A stretch of 5,556 nt of DNA from an uncultured Clostridia bacterium (GTDB taxonomy: Bacteria > Bacillota > Clostridia > Oscillospirales > Acutalibacteraceae), in assembly GCA_947623765.1 (NCBI GenBank), contig CANQIG010000139.1:1-5556 (forward strand), read 5' to 3'. The stretch's first letter is position 1; every line of letters begins with the position of its first letter. A program made the translations under genes and the position numbers. Of this stretch, positions 1-4,856 are shown piece by piece. The notes below the pieces were generated by a model. It worked only from the letters and a program-made list of their open reading frames with translations. It ran no database searches and was not told the origin of the DNA.

Positions 1-243
1 GAGCGCCAGAACAACCCCGACAAGCAGTGGAAGATCACCGACGAGGACTGGCGCAACCGCGCGAAGTGGGACCAGTACGAGGTGGCGGTCGACGAGATGC
101 TGCTGCGCACCTCCACGACCTACGCGCCGTGGATCGTCGTGGAAGCGAACAGCAAGTATTACGCGCGCATCAAGGTGCTGCAGACCGTCGTCACGGCGAT
201 CGAGAAGAAGCTCCGCGAGAAGAAGGAAGCGGGCAAAGCGTAA
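1..243 (+). CDS. ppk2: Polyphosphate kinase 2 family protein (C-terminal part)
   Basis: The reading frame is open from the first base of the window and ends at TAA 241-243, giving the last 80 residues of a protein whose start lies upstream. The visible part carries the C-terminal signature of the PPK2 family: NPDKQWKITDEDW near the edge, then WDQYEVAVDEML, RTSTTYAPWIVVEA and YYARIKVLQTVV. PPK2 enzymes move phosphate between inorganic polyphosphate and nucleoside mono- or diphosphates in the cytoplasm, through a P-loop-kinase-like fold. The Walker A and B motifs that would settle substrate class (AMP versus ADP/GDP) are outside the window, so polyphosphate:AMP phosphotransferase versus polyphosphate kinase cannot be decided. 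The tail is Lys/Glu-rich, as is common in the family. The next gene starts 27 bases downstream, suggesting co-transcription. Confidence 0.88.
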   Translation, partial: ERQNNPDKQWKITDEDWRNRAKWDQYEVAVDEMLLRTSTTYAPWIVVEANSKYYARIKVLQTVVTAIEKKLREKKEAGKA

Positions 244-270
244 GCCCGTTCCCGAACAGGAGGCTTTCCG

Positions 271-606
271 ATGGCTAAAGTAAAGGTGACCGTGATCGGC
301 AAGAAGTGCTTCCCCGACCTGCAGGAACAGTATCTCGCGGACCCGAAAGCCGGGCCGTGCACGCTGTTCGAGGTCGGGCAGGAATTCGTCTTTGACGGGC
401 ACGGGTTCCAGACGATGAACGAGGGACGCTTCTGCATGGAGGCGTGGGACGCCATCAGCCGGTACGTGTACGCCGCGCTGCAGGGCGGCTCCATCATGCG
501 GGGCTGGACGAACGACGAGAAGATGATGATCGCCTGCTGCAACGACGGCACGCGGCCCGTCATTTTCAGGATCGAGCGGATAGACGAAGGGGAAGACGGG
601 AAATGA
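271..606 (+). CDS. TIGR04076 family protein
   Basis: This is a complete 111-residue cytoplasmic protein. AGGAGG at 258-263 lies 7 bases before ATG 271, which fixes the start. The sequence matches my memory of the TIGR04076 family of small Cys-containing proteins: an N-terminal VKVTVIGKKC strand, then AGPCTLFEVGQEFVFDG (about residues 27-43), GRFCMEAWDAISRYV (about 52-66) and the hallmark ACCNDGTRPVIFRIER (about 88-103). Four conserved-looking cysteine positions (C13, C30, the CxxAW cysteine and the CC pair) suggest metal binding or redox chemistry, but this is inference and no biochemical role is established to my knowledge. There is no signal peptide or membrane segment. It follows the polyphosphate kinase gene closely, and its TGA overlaps the ATG of the next gene (ATGA), so the three genes are probably one operon with translational coupling. 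Confidence 0.85.
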   Translation: MAKVKVTVIGKKCFPDLQEQYLADPKAGPCTLFEVGQEFVFDGHGFQTMNEGRFCMEAWDAISRYVYAALQGGSIMRGWTNDEKMMIACCNDGTRPVIFRIERIDEGEDGK

Positions 607-926
607 CTTTTGTAACGGATCTGCTCGAAGCGCTGATGATCTTCTGCTTCGGCATCTCATGGCCGCTCTCGATCGTGAAATCGTGGCGGTCGCGCACGGC
701 GAAGGGAAAGAGCCTGTATTTCGAGCTGTTCATCTGGATCGGGTATGTTTTCGGCATCGTGCGGAAATTCATGCTCTGGAACGGCACGCAGGACTGGATC
801 TTCATCCTCGGCTGGGTGTTCTATGTGCTGAACATCACGGAGATCACGATCGATATGCTGCTATATTTTCGGAATGTCCGGCTCGACAAGAAGGCGGAGA
901 AGCAGGCGGAACGCGCGAAACGGTAA
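603..926 (+). CDS. Small three-helix membrane protein, PQ-loop/SemiSWEET-like
   Basis: A 107-residue protein starting at the ATG that overlaps the previous stop codon (ATGA at 603-606). A purine-rich AAGGGGA at 587-593 is available as ribosome site. Three hydrophobic segments are evident at about residues 7-27, 37-57 and 64-88, followed by a very basic tail (RLDKKAEKQAERAKR). A single three-helix bundle of this length, with helix 1 ending in SWP, then a basic turn (KSWRSRTAKGKS) into helix 2, resembles bacterial SemiSWEET/PQ-loop proteins, which dimerise to form small sugar or solute transporters. The canonical Pro-Gln pair is not present: the expected place reads Trp20-Pro21. The family call is therefore by architecture and motif resemblance, and the substrate is unknown. 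The positive tail suggests a cytoplasmic C-terminus. Co-transcription with the TIGR04076 gene is likely. Confidence 0.72.
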   Translation: MTFVTDLLEALMIFCFGISWPLSIVKSWRSRTAKGKSLYFELFIWIGYVFGIVRKFMLWNGTQDWIFILGWVFYVLNITEITIDMLLYFRNVRLDKKAEKQAERAKR

Positions 927-954
927 AAGTTCCGGCTTTGTTTTCAATTTGTTC

Positions 955-983
955 GATTCTTCGGACCGCATCCGGAGTATAAT
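955..983 (+). promoter_or_regulatory. Candidate promoter for the 1058-2247 unit
   Basis: A perfect TATAAT lies at 978-983 in an otherwise GC-rich gap and is preceded by an AT-rich stretch (937-960). The -35 box is poor: at 17-bp spacing the hexamer is GATTCT, and the better-looking TTGTTC (949-954) is 23 bp away. Transcription from here would give a leader of roughly 70 bases before the ATG at 1058. I infer a sigma-A type promoter; the -10 is convincing and the -35 is not. Confidence 0.5.
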
Positions 984-1057
984 AGGAGAAAACAGGGGAC
1001 AGGACGCGCCGCAGTGTTTCCCGGGCGTCCGAAACAGACAGGCAAGGAGGATTTGTC

Positions 1058-1585
1058 ATGGCATTCGAGTTTTTGAAGAACATTGATTTCAAGAAGATCG
1101 GGCAGGATCTCGGCACGAACCTCTCCGCGGCGGCGAAGGCCGCGGGCGGGAAGGTGCGCGGCGCGGCGGAGACCGTGGCGGAAAAAAACCGGGAGCTCGC
1201 GGAGAAGAACCGCCTGCGCACGGAGATCCGCAACGCGGAGAAGGACGCCGACCGCGCGTATCTCGCGCTCGGCCGCCACTATTATAGCGCGCTGCGCGAC
1301 CCGGAGAACGCCGTGACGGAGCCCTTCTGCGTGGACATCGACGCGGCGGTGAAGCGCATCGACGATGCGGTCGCCGCGCTCGAAGCGATGGTGAAGCCCG
1401 AGCCCGAGGAAGCGCCCGCGGAGCAGCCGGAGGCAGCGCCCGAAGCGGCGGAGCCTGCGGAAGAGACGGCAAAGCCCGAGCCGGAAGCGGCTCCCGCGCC
1501 GGCGGAAGAGATCGCCGCGCCCGCGCCGGAAACGGAGACGGAGCCCGTCAAAGATGAGAGCGAGAATCTGCCGTTCGCGGATTGA
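1058..1585 (+). CDS. Hypothetical coiled-coil protein with Ala/Pro/Glu-rich tail
   Basis: A 175-residue protein; AAGGAGG at 1044-1050 sits 7 bases before the ATG, so the start is well supported. Residues 1-35 form a short amphipathic and Ala/Gly/Lys-rich region (KKIGQDLGTNLSAAAKAAGG). Residues about 38-110 are a likely helical coiled coil containing NAEKDADRAYLALGRHYYSA and a second helix ending in AVAALEAM. Residues 112-167 are low-complexity Ala/Pro/Glu, strongly acidic and probably disordered. The helical part resembles small clostridial proteins that pair such a helix hairpin (IGKLYYE-type motif) with a zinc ribbon; no zinc ribbon is present here. There is no signal peptide or membrane segment. 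I do not recognise a named family and assign no function. It lies 35 bases upstream of a CpXC gene and shares its terminator, so the two may work together. Confidence 0.82.
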   Translation: MAFEFLKNIDFKKIGQDLGTNLSAAAKAAGGKVRGAAETVAEKNRELAEKNRLRTEIRNAEKDADRAYLALGRHYYSALRDPENAVTEPFCVDIDAAVKRIDDAVAALEAMVKPEPEEAPAEQPEAAPEAAEPAEETAKPEPEAAPAPAEEIAAPAPETETEPVKDESENLPFAD

Positions 1586-1620
1586 CGGCGTCCCCCTTTC
1601 GGCAAACAAGGAGAGAACTC

Positions 1621-2247
1621 ATGTCTACTGAGATGCAAAAGGATATCGTCTGCCCGCAGTGCGGCAGGGTGCAGAAGCTCGAGATGACCGTGAGCGTCAA
1701 CAGCGAGGAGAACCCGGAGATCCGCCGGGACATCCTTCGGGAGGGCATTTTCGACTGGGAGTGCCTGAGCTGCGGCTATACGGCGCAGATGGCTTACCCC
1801 CTCCTGTATCACGACCCGAAGCACGGGTTTATGGTGGCGCTTCGGCCCTCGCCCTCGGTCGGGAAGGCGGAAGCGGTCCCGGCGGTGCGCGGGCTGCGGC
1901 TGCGGAGCGTCAAGAGCCCGCAGGAGCTCAAGGAGAAGATCCTGATCTTCGAGGCGGGGCTCGACGACGTGGCTGTCGAGCTGGTGAAGAACGCCATCAC
2001 CACGGTGATCCACAAGAGCTTTTCCGGCGCGCTCCACGCGTTCTTCTGCGCGATGGACGGCGAGGAGATGCGCTTTGCGATCTTCGTGCGCGGGCGCACG
2101 GAGCCGGTCTACCAGACGACGCAGGCCTCCGTGTACCGGCAGTCGCAGGAGGTGCTTCGCGCGCTCGATTACCGCGACCCGGACGAGTTCATCGTGGTCA
2201 ACGCGAAGCTCGCCGAGCAGCTCCTCGAAGAGTATAAGTCCATGTGA
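1621..2247 (+). CDS. CpXC domain protein (zinc-ribbon-like)
   Basis: A 208-residue protein. AAGGAGAG at 1608-1615 is 5 bases from ATG 1621, so this start is preferred over an upstream in-frame TTG at 1582 that overlaps the previous stop, and over the ATG at 1633. The N-terminal domain has two Cys-x2-Cys knuckles, CPQC (C11, C14) and CLSC (C48, C51), spaced by SVNSEENPEIRRDIL. This is the pattern of the CpXC family, presumed to bind one zinc ion. The rest (about residues 80-208) is an alpha/beta region with no motif I can name, containing ELKEKILIFEAGLDDVAVEL, which fits the C-terminal half of longer CpXC proteins. It has no membrane segment and is probably cytoplasmic. The biological role of CpXC proteins is unknown. 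It is the last gene of a two-gene unit and is followed directly by a strong terminator. Confidence 0.87.
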   Translation: MSTEMQKDIVCPQCGRVQKLEMTVSVNSEENPEIRRDILREGIFDWECLSCGYTAQMAYPLLYHDPKHGFMVALRPSPSVGKAEAVPAVRGLRLRSVKSPQELKEKILIFEAGLDDVAVELVKNAITTVIHKSFSGALHAFFCAMDGEEMRFAIFVRGRTEPVYQTTQASVYRQSQEVLRALDYRDPDEFIVVNAKLAEQLLEEYKSM

Positions 2248-2265
2248 CCACCCAAAAAGAACCGA

Positions 2266-2296
2266 AAGAAGGACGCCCCTCGGGCGTCCTTTTTTT
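2266..2296 (+). terminator. Rho-independent terminator after the CpXC gene
   Basis: A perfect 9-bp GC-rich stem AGGACGCCC (2270-2278) / GGGCGTCCT (2282-2290) with a three-base loop runs into seven T residues (2290-2296). A purine-rich A tract on the left (from 2265) can extend the stem against the T tract. The element begins about 20 bases after the stop codon. Read on the minus strand it is also a hairpin followed by a T-rich stretch, so it may act on transcripts arriving from the GNAT gene too. Confidence 0.93.
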
Positions 2297-2306
2297 GCGT
2301 CTCCGT

Positions 2307-2409
2307 CCTTTTCTTGTAAGAAAAGGACGCAAAAGAACATTTACGTCGCGTTTTCGCGCGCTGACGCGCGCTTACCTTTGCCAAAGTAATTTCCTGCGCA
2401 ACCCGCGCC
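2307..2409 (+). repeat. Repeat A, copy 1 (about 103 bp)
   Basis: This copy resembles the second at 2490-2590 at roughly 80% by eye, and the block CGTCGCGTTTTCGCGCGCTG is identical in both. It contains two hairpins. The first has a 12-bp perfect stem CGTCCTTTTCTT (2304-2315) / AAGAAAAGGACG (2318-2329), starting three bases before the shared region. The second is GCGCGC (2356-2361) / GCGCGC (2366-2371) with loop TGAC. It begins within 10 bases of the upstream terminator. It may be an interspersed intergenic repeat family; orientation is given as read on the plus strand. Confidence 0.75.
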
Positions 2410-2489
2410 GCAAGCTGAGTTTTAATCGGGGAACCTTGCCTCCGTTCTTTGCGAGCTTACGTAAAGCAAACGCCGCCGCGCCGCAGGCG

Positions 2490-2590
2490 CCTTTTCTGAA
2501 GAAAAGGTGGACCAAAAGACTTTTACGTCGCGTTTTCGCGCGCTGGCGCGCGCTCACCGTTGCCGAAATAAGTCCCGCGCAGTCCGCGCC
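2490..2590 (+). repeat. Repeat A, copy 2 (about 101 bp)
   Basis: A direct repeat of the element at 2307-2409. It keeps the same order of parts: a CCTTTTCTGAAGAAAAGG hairpin, an AAAAGA tract, the block ACGTCGCGTTTTCGCGCGCT, then the GCGCGC/GCGCGC hairpin (2538-2543 / 2548-2553, loop TGGC) and a GTTGCCGAAATAAGT segment. Differences from copy 1 are scattered substitutions plus a small length change beside the first hairpin, which points to an older duplication or independent insertion rather than a recent tandem event. Confidence 0.75.
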
Positions 2591-2686
2591 ATGGGTGCTG
2601 TGCGGGGAAGGGGCGTTCTCCCTACTCCCGAGAGCTGTTGCAGAACAAACAAAAGCCGCCTTTTTTACCCCGAAGGCGAAGCCGCC

Positions 2687-2714
2687 GGTGGAGTGCTGTG
2701 CCCGAAACTCCACC
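2687..2714. repeat. Inverted repeat before the B array
   Basis: GGTGGAGT (2687-2694) and ACTCCACC (2707-2714) are perfect 8-bp inverted arms around a 12-base loop. The right arm runs into the first bases of B copy 1. There is no T tract, so it does not look like an intrinsic terminator. Function unknown. Confidence 0.5.
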
Positions 2715-2875
2715 CCGCCCCCGGTCGCGCCCGAATGAAGTCTTTCGGGCGCCTTTCTACAGAAAGGCTCGCGGCCAGAGGCCGTTTCGCCGCGAATCGC
2801 CGCTGATGCGGCGCAGGGTGCGATGAAAGAAAAAAGCCCGCAGCCCGCGTTGGAGCTGCGCGGAGTTATTCTCGT
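2713..2875 (+). repeat. Repeat B, copy 1 (163 bp)
   Basis: The first unit of a head-to-tail array. It starts with CCCCGCCCCCGGTCG and ends at CTCGT before the next CCCCG. Relative to copy 2 it lacks 36 bases between 2771 and 2772. By eye there are 6 mismatches in the first 59 bases and 4 in the last 104. It contains a CCTTTC/GAAAGG hairpin, a CGGCC-AGA-GGCCG hairpin and a GCCGC-TGAT-GCGGC hairpin. The outer base pairs of the first stem are disrupted compared with copies 2 and 3. Confidence 0.88.
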
Positions 2876-3074
2876 CCCCGCCCCCGGTCGAGCCCGGATA
2901 AAGTCTTTCGCGAGCCTTTCTTCAGAAAGGCTCGACCTAAAGGGGGTCGAGGGGCAGAGCCCCTCACGCGCGGCCAGAGGCCGTTTCGTCGCGAATCGCC
3001 GCTGATGCGGCGCAGGGTGCGATGAAAGAGAAAAGCCCGCAGCCCGCGTTGGAGCTGTGCGGAGTTTTTCTCGT
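2876..3074 (+). repeat. Repeat B, copy 2 (199 bp, full-length form)
   Basis: The most complete unit. It contains four stems in order: CGAGCCTTTC/GAAAGGCTCG (2911-2920 / 2925-2934, loop TTCA); GAGGGGC/GCCCCTC (2949-2955 / 2959-2965) inside the 36-base segment missing from copy 1; CGGCC/GGCCG; and GCCGC/GCGGC with loop TGAT. The density of stable hairpins suggests that, if transcribed, the RNA folds strongly, or that the element is of the intergenic palindromic (REP-like) kind. I recognise no named family. Confidence 0.88.
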
Positions 3075-3137
3075 CCCCGACCCCGGTCGAGCCCGGATGA
3101 AGTCTTTCGCGAGCCTTTCTTCAGAAAGGCTCGACCT
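3075..3137 (+). repeat. Repeat B, copy 3 (truncated, 63 bp)
   Basis: Only the first part of the unit is present, differing from copy 2 at 2 of the first 62 positions. It retains the 10-bp hairpin CGAGCCTTTC/GAAAGGCTCG (3110-3119 / 3124-3133). Similarity stops at GACCT, exactly where the minus-strand stop codon of the GNAT gene lies (3137-3139). On the GNAT transcript this hairpin would form immediately after the stop codon, but no T tract follows it. Confidence 0.85.
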
Positions 3138-3700
3138 TAGGGCCGGACGAGGGTGGCGGCGCGCTCACGGGCGGCCTCGTAATCGGCGGCCTCGATGAGA
3201 TAGGGCTTCGTGAAGCGTTCGGCGGCGGGGTTTTCCGGTTCGATCGCCCGGGCCATCAGGAGCACGCCGTCCGTTTCGCCGAGCGCGGTGAAGCCCATTT
3301 TTTCGTGGAACCGCACGGCTGCGTCGTTCGGCAGGCGGATGTGCGCGGTGACTTTCCGGTAGTTCGCGAGGCGCATCATGTCGAGCATCAGCGCGTAAAG
3401 GGAGGTCCCCACGCCGCGCCGCAGGTACGCGGGGGAGACATAGAGCTGGATATCGGCGGTGAACTTGTCGGCGGGGTCCACGCCGCGCTCGGTGAGCAGG
3501 CAGAAGCCCGCCGTCGCGGAATCGATCTCTGTCATGATCCACCCGCGGCCGTAGGTCCACCGGTCGATGCGCTGGACGTACTCGGGAAGCGTCGGGGAGG
3601 TCTCCTCCGGGGCGACGCCCCCCTGTTCCACATAAGGCGCGTAAATTTTCAGCATCGAGGGGGCGTCCCACTCGTTGACTTTCCGCACGGCGACCCGCAT
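3137..3700 (-). CDS. GNAT family N-acetyltransferase, phosphinothricin-acetyltransferase-like
   Basis: A 187-residue protein reading from ATG at 3700 down to TAA at 3139-3137. GNAT enzymes transfer acetyl from acetyl-CoA to an amine. The acetyl-CoA motif is YLRRGVGTSLYALML (about residues 92-106, R-R-G-V-G-T), followed by NDAAVRFHEKMGF (about 125-137), typical of the Pat/Bar-like subgroup. The N-terminal layout (IYAPYVEQGGVAPEETSPT) also fits that subgroup, whose members acetylate phosphinothricin, methionine sulfoximine or other small amines; the true substrate is unknown. About 30 residues beyond the core GNAT fold form a helical, charged tail. The start is chosen because GGAAGGG (3716-3710) is 9 bases upstream and the promoter at 3762-3734 lies outside it. 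An in-frame ATG at 3709 directly abuts that purine tract, and the longer open frame to 3892 would begin inside the divergent lysozyme gene. Confidence 0.88.
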   Translation of the reverse strand: MRVAVRKVNEWDAPSMLKIYAPYVEQGGVAPEETSPTLPEYVQRIDRWTYGRGWIMTEIDSATAGFCLLTERGVDPADKFTADIQLYVSPAYLRRGVGTSLYALMLDMMRLANYRKVTAHIRLPNDAAVRFHEKMGFTALGETDGVLLMARAIEPENPAAERFTKPYLIEAADYEAARERAATLVRP

Positions 3701-3733
3701 CCAAAACATCCCTTCCGTTTTCGTTTCTTCCTC

Positions 3734-3762
3734 AGTATACCGCGAAACGTCCCGCGCGTCAA
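3734..3762 (-). promoter_or_regulatory. Promoter for the GNAT gene
   Basis: On the minus strand TTGACG (3762-3757) and TATACT (3739-3734) are separated by exactly 17 bp, close to the vegetative sigma consensus. Transcription should start near 3727, giving a leader of about 27 bases before ATG 3700. This promoter rules out the longer upstream start for the protein. Confidence 0.82.
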
Positions 3763-3775
3763 GTCTCGCGGGACG
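3748..3775. promoter_or_regulatory. 9-bp inverted repeat over the GNAT -35 box, possible operator
   Basis: CGTCCCGCG (3748-3756) and CGCGGGACG (3767-3775) are perfect arms with a 10-base spacer. The -35 hexamer (3757-3762) lies inside the spacer and the left arm lies between the -35 and -10 boxes. This is the position of an operator for a dimeric repressor, in a gap of 133 bases between divergent genes. No regulator gene is in the window. Chance in a GC-rich gap cannot be excluded. Confidence 0.5.
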
Positions 3776-3833
3776 CGCATAACGGCGGGCAGCACCGCAT
3801 AGGATTTCCCGAAAAGACGAAGGAGGCGACGGG

Positions 3834-4730
3834 ATGCGAAAACTCGGCATCGACATTTCAGAGTTCAACGGCGCGCTGGATCTTTCCGGCATGAAGGGGG
3901 AGATCGACTTTCTCCTGCTGCGCGCGGGGTACGGCGGGGACTATCCCGGGCAGGATGACGACCGGTTCCGCGATTTTGTCCGGCAGTGCGGGGAGCTCGG
4001 GCTCCCCTGGGGCGCGTACCTCTATTCCTACGCGCTGAACGAGCGCGACGCGCAGGGCGAGGCGAAGCATATGCTCCGCCTGCTCGACGGGCTGTCCCCG
4101 GCCTACGGCGTGTGGCTCGACATGGAGGACGGCGACGGCTACAAGGAGCGCAGCGGGATGCCCTCGGACGAGGCGCTCACGGACATCTGCATCGCGTTCT
4201 GCGAGGCGATGGAAAAGGCCGGGTACTACGCGGGGATCTATTCCAACCTCCACTGGTGGACGACGAAGCTCGCGTCGCCCCGGCTCGACCGCTTCGACAA
4301 GTGGGTGGCGCAGTGGAACGACGTGAACGACTACAAAAAGCCGTACGGGATCTGGCAGTTCAGCGCTTCGGGGCGGATCGCGGGGTACCCGGGGCGGTTC
4401 GACATGGACTACGCCTACCGCGACTACCCGAAGCTCACCGGGAACGGCAGACCGGAGCCGCAGCCGGACCCCGGCGAACAGGACGCCGAGACCGGGCTCT
4501 ACGAGGTGACCGCGCCGGTGCTGAACGTGCGCACGGGTCCGGGCACCGATTACCCGTGGAAGCGCTTCGCGGAGCTCACGCCGAACGCGCGCGAGCAGAT
4601 CACGGCGCGCGCCGGGTACGACGCGAATGGGTACGTCCGGGGCATGAAGTTCGACGTGTTCGAGACGAAGGGCCGCTGGGGCCGAACGCCCTCCGGCTGG
4701 GTCTCTCTGGACTGGGCAAGGAAGCTCTGA
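3834..4730 (+). CDS. GH25 lysozyme (N-acetylmuramidase) with C-terminal SH3 domain
   Basis: A 298-residue protein; AAGGAGG at 3820-3826 lies 7 bases before the ATG. The GH25 catalytic domain covers about residues 1-200: GIDISEFNG at the N-terminus (Asp7), FLLLRAGYGG, GAYLYSYA, and the catalytic strand VWLDMEDG with Asp96 and Glu98. Further on are YYAGIYSNLHWW and IWQFSASG, ending in DMDYAY. GH25 enzymes cleave the beta-1,4 bond between MurNAc and GlcNAc in peptidoglycan. A Pro-rich linker (PEPQPDPGEQ) joins an SH3b-like cell-wall-binding domain (about 222-298) with VLNVRTGPGTDYPW and a final GRTPSGWVSLDWA. No signal peptide is visible: the catalytic motif starts at residue 4. This is the layout of phage endolysins released by a holin, but no phage genes are nearby. 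It may be a prophage remnant, a domesticated lysin or a protein exported by another route. No clear plus-strand promoter was found upstream. Confidence 0.93.
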   Translation: MRKLGIDISEFNGALDLSGMKGEIDFLLLRAGYGGDYPGQDDDRFRDFVRQCGELGLPWGAYLYSYALNERDAQGEAKHMLRLLDGLSPAYGVWLDMEDGDGYKERSGMPSDEALTDICIAFCEAMEKAGYYAGIYSNLHWWTTKLASPRLDRFDKWVAQWNDVNDYKKPYGIWQFSASGRIAGYPGRFDMDYAYRDYPKLTGNGRPEPQPDPGEQDAETGLYEVTAPVLNVRTGPGTDYPWKRFAELTPNAREQITARAGYDANGYVRGMKFDVFETKGRWGRTPSGWVSLDWARKL

Positions 4731-4735
4731 GGGCC

Positions 4736-4764
4736 GCCCGCCGCGTGGGAATGCGGCGGGCTTT
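4736..4764 (+). terminator. Hairpin terminator after the lysozyme gene
   Basis: A perfect 9-bp stem GCCCGCCGC (4736-4744) / GCGGCGGGC (4753-4761) with an 8-base loop starts five bases after the stop codon. Only three T residues follow at once (4762-4764), with another TTTT a few bases later, so it is a plausible but not ideal intrinsic terminator. Confidence 0.75.
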
Positions 4765-4818
4765 CCGCATTTTCCCTCCGGTTCCAAAAATCCTCGGCGA
4801 AAATTCACACTGTGGCCA

Positions 4819-4847
4819 TTGAAAGATGTCGAAATCAGGCGTATAAT
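4819..4847 (+). promoter_or_regulatory. Promoter for the dehydratase activase gene
   Basis: TTGAAA (4819-4824) and a perfect TATAAT (4842-4847) are separated by 17 bp, giving 11 of 12 consensus bases. The expected transcription start is near 4854, leaving a leader of about 60 bases before ATG 4916. This is the strongest promoter in the window. Confidence 0.9.
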
Positions 4848-4856
4848 AATATAGTT

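Larger units (their letters stand above)
2297..3136. other. Non-coding, hairpin-rich repeat block
   Basis: About 840 bases between convergent genes (CpXC on plus, GNAT on minus) with no credible gene. Open frames exist on both strands, but their translations are Arg/Ser/Pro-rich, match nothing I recognise and lack good ribosome sites. The block consists of two A-family repeats, a linker, and two and a bit copies of a longer B-family unit, each listed separately. The linkers 2410-2489 and 2591-2712 are partly unexplained. No transposase, tRNA, rRNA or CRISPR structure is visible. Confidence 0.8.

Noticed and set aside
1002..1030. Short inverted repeat GGACGC/GCGTCC in the leader of the 1058 gene
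   Set aside because: Only 6 bp with a 17-base loop in a GC-rich region; too weak to call a regulatory structure.
1282..2340. Long minus-strand open frame of 352 codons opposite the coiled-coil and CpXC genes
   Set aside because: It is a shadow frame caused by high GC at third positions. Its composition is Arg/Leu/His-rich, and it crosses a terminator and the gap between two well-supported genes.
2244..2738. A 164-codon plus-strand open frame and a 113-codon minus-strand frame (2713-2372) over the A repeats
   Set aside because: Both translate hairpins and repeat cores into basic, low-quality sequence with no motif. The plus frame starts inside the CpXC stop region and crosses its terminator.
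2823..3005. A 60-codon open frame starting in B1 and running into B2, with a matching frame from ATG 3022 in B2 running into B3 (both begin MKEKSPQPALEL)
   Set aside because: The frame is retained because the units are nearly identical, not because of visible selection. There is no good ribosome site, the product is Arg/Ser/Pro-rich, and the second copy simply runs antisense into the GNAT gene.
2297..3136. Insertion sequence or miniature transposable element with terminal inverted repeats
   Set aside because: No transposase frame is present. I could not find matching terminal inverted repeats with target-site duplications bounding the block or a single unit.
2713..3137. CRISPR array
   Set aside because: Units are 163-199 bases, adjoin directly without unique spacers, and no cas genes are visible.
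3701..3892. N-terminal extension of the GNAT protein to an ATG at 3892
   Set aside because: The extension would overlap the divergent lysozyme gene and include the GNAT promoter itself. It is Pro/Ser/Arg-rich and unlike the family.
3858..4808. Minus-strand open frame of 316 codons opposite the lysozyme gene
   Set aside because: The opposite strand encodes a clear GH25-SH3 protein with catalytic residues. The antisense product has no recognisable domain and is a high-GC shadow.
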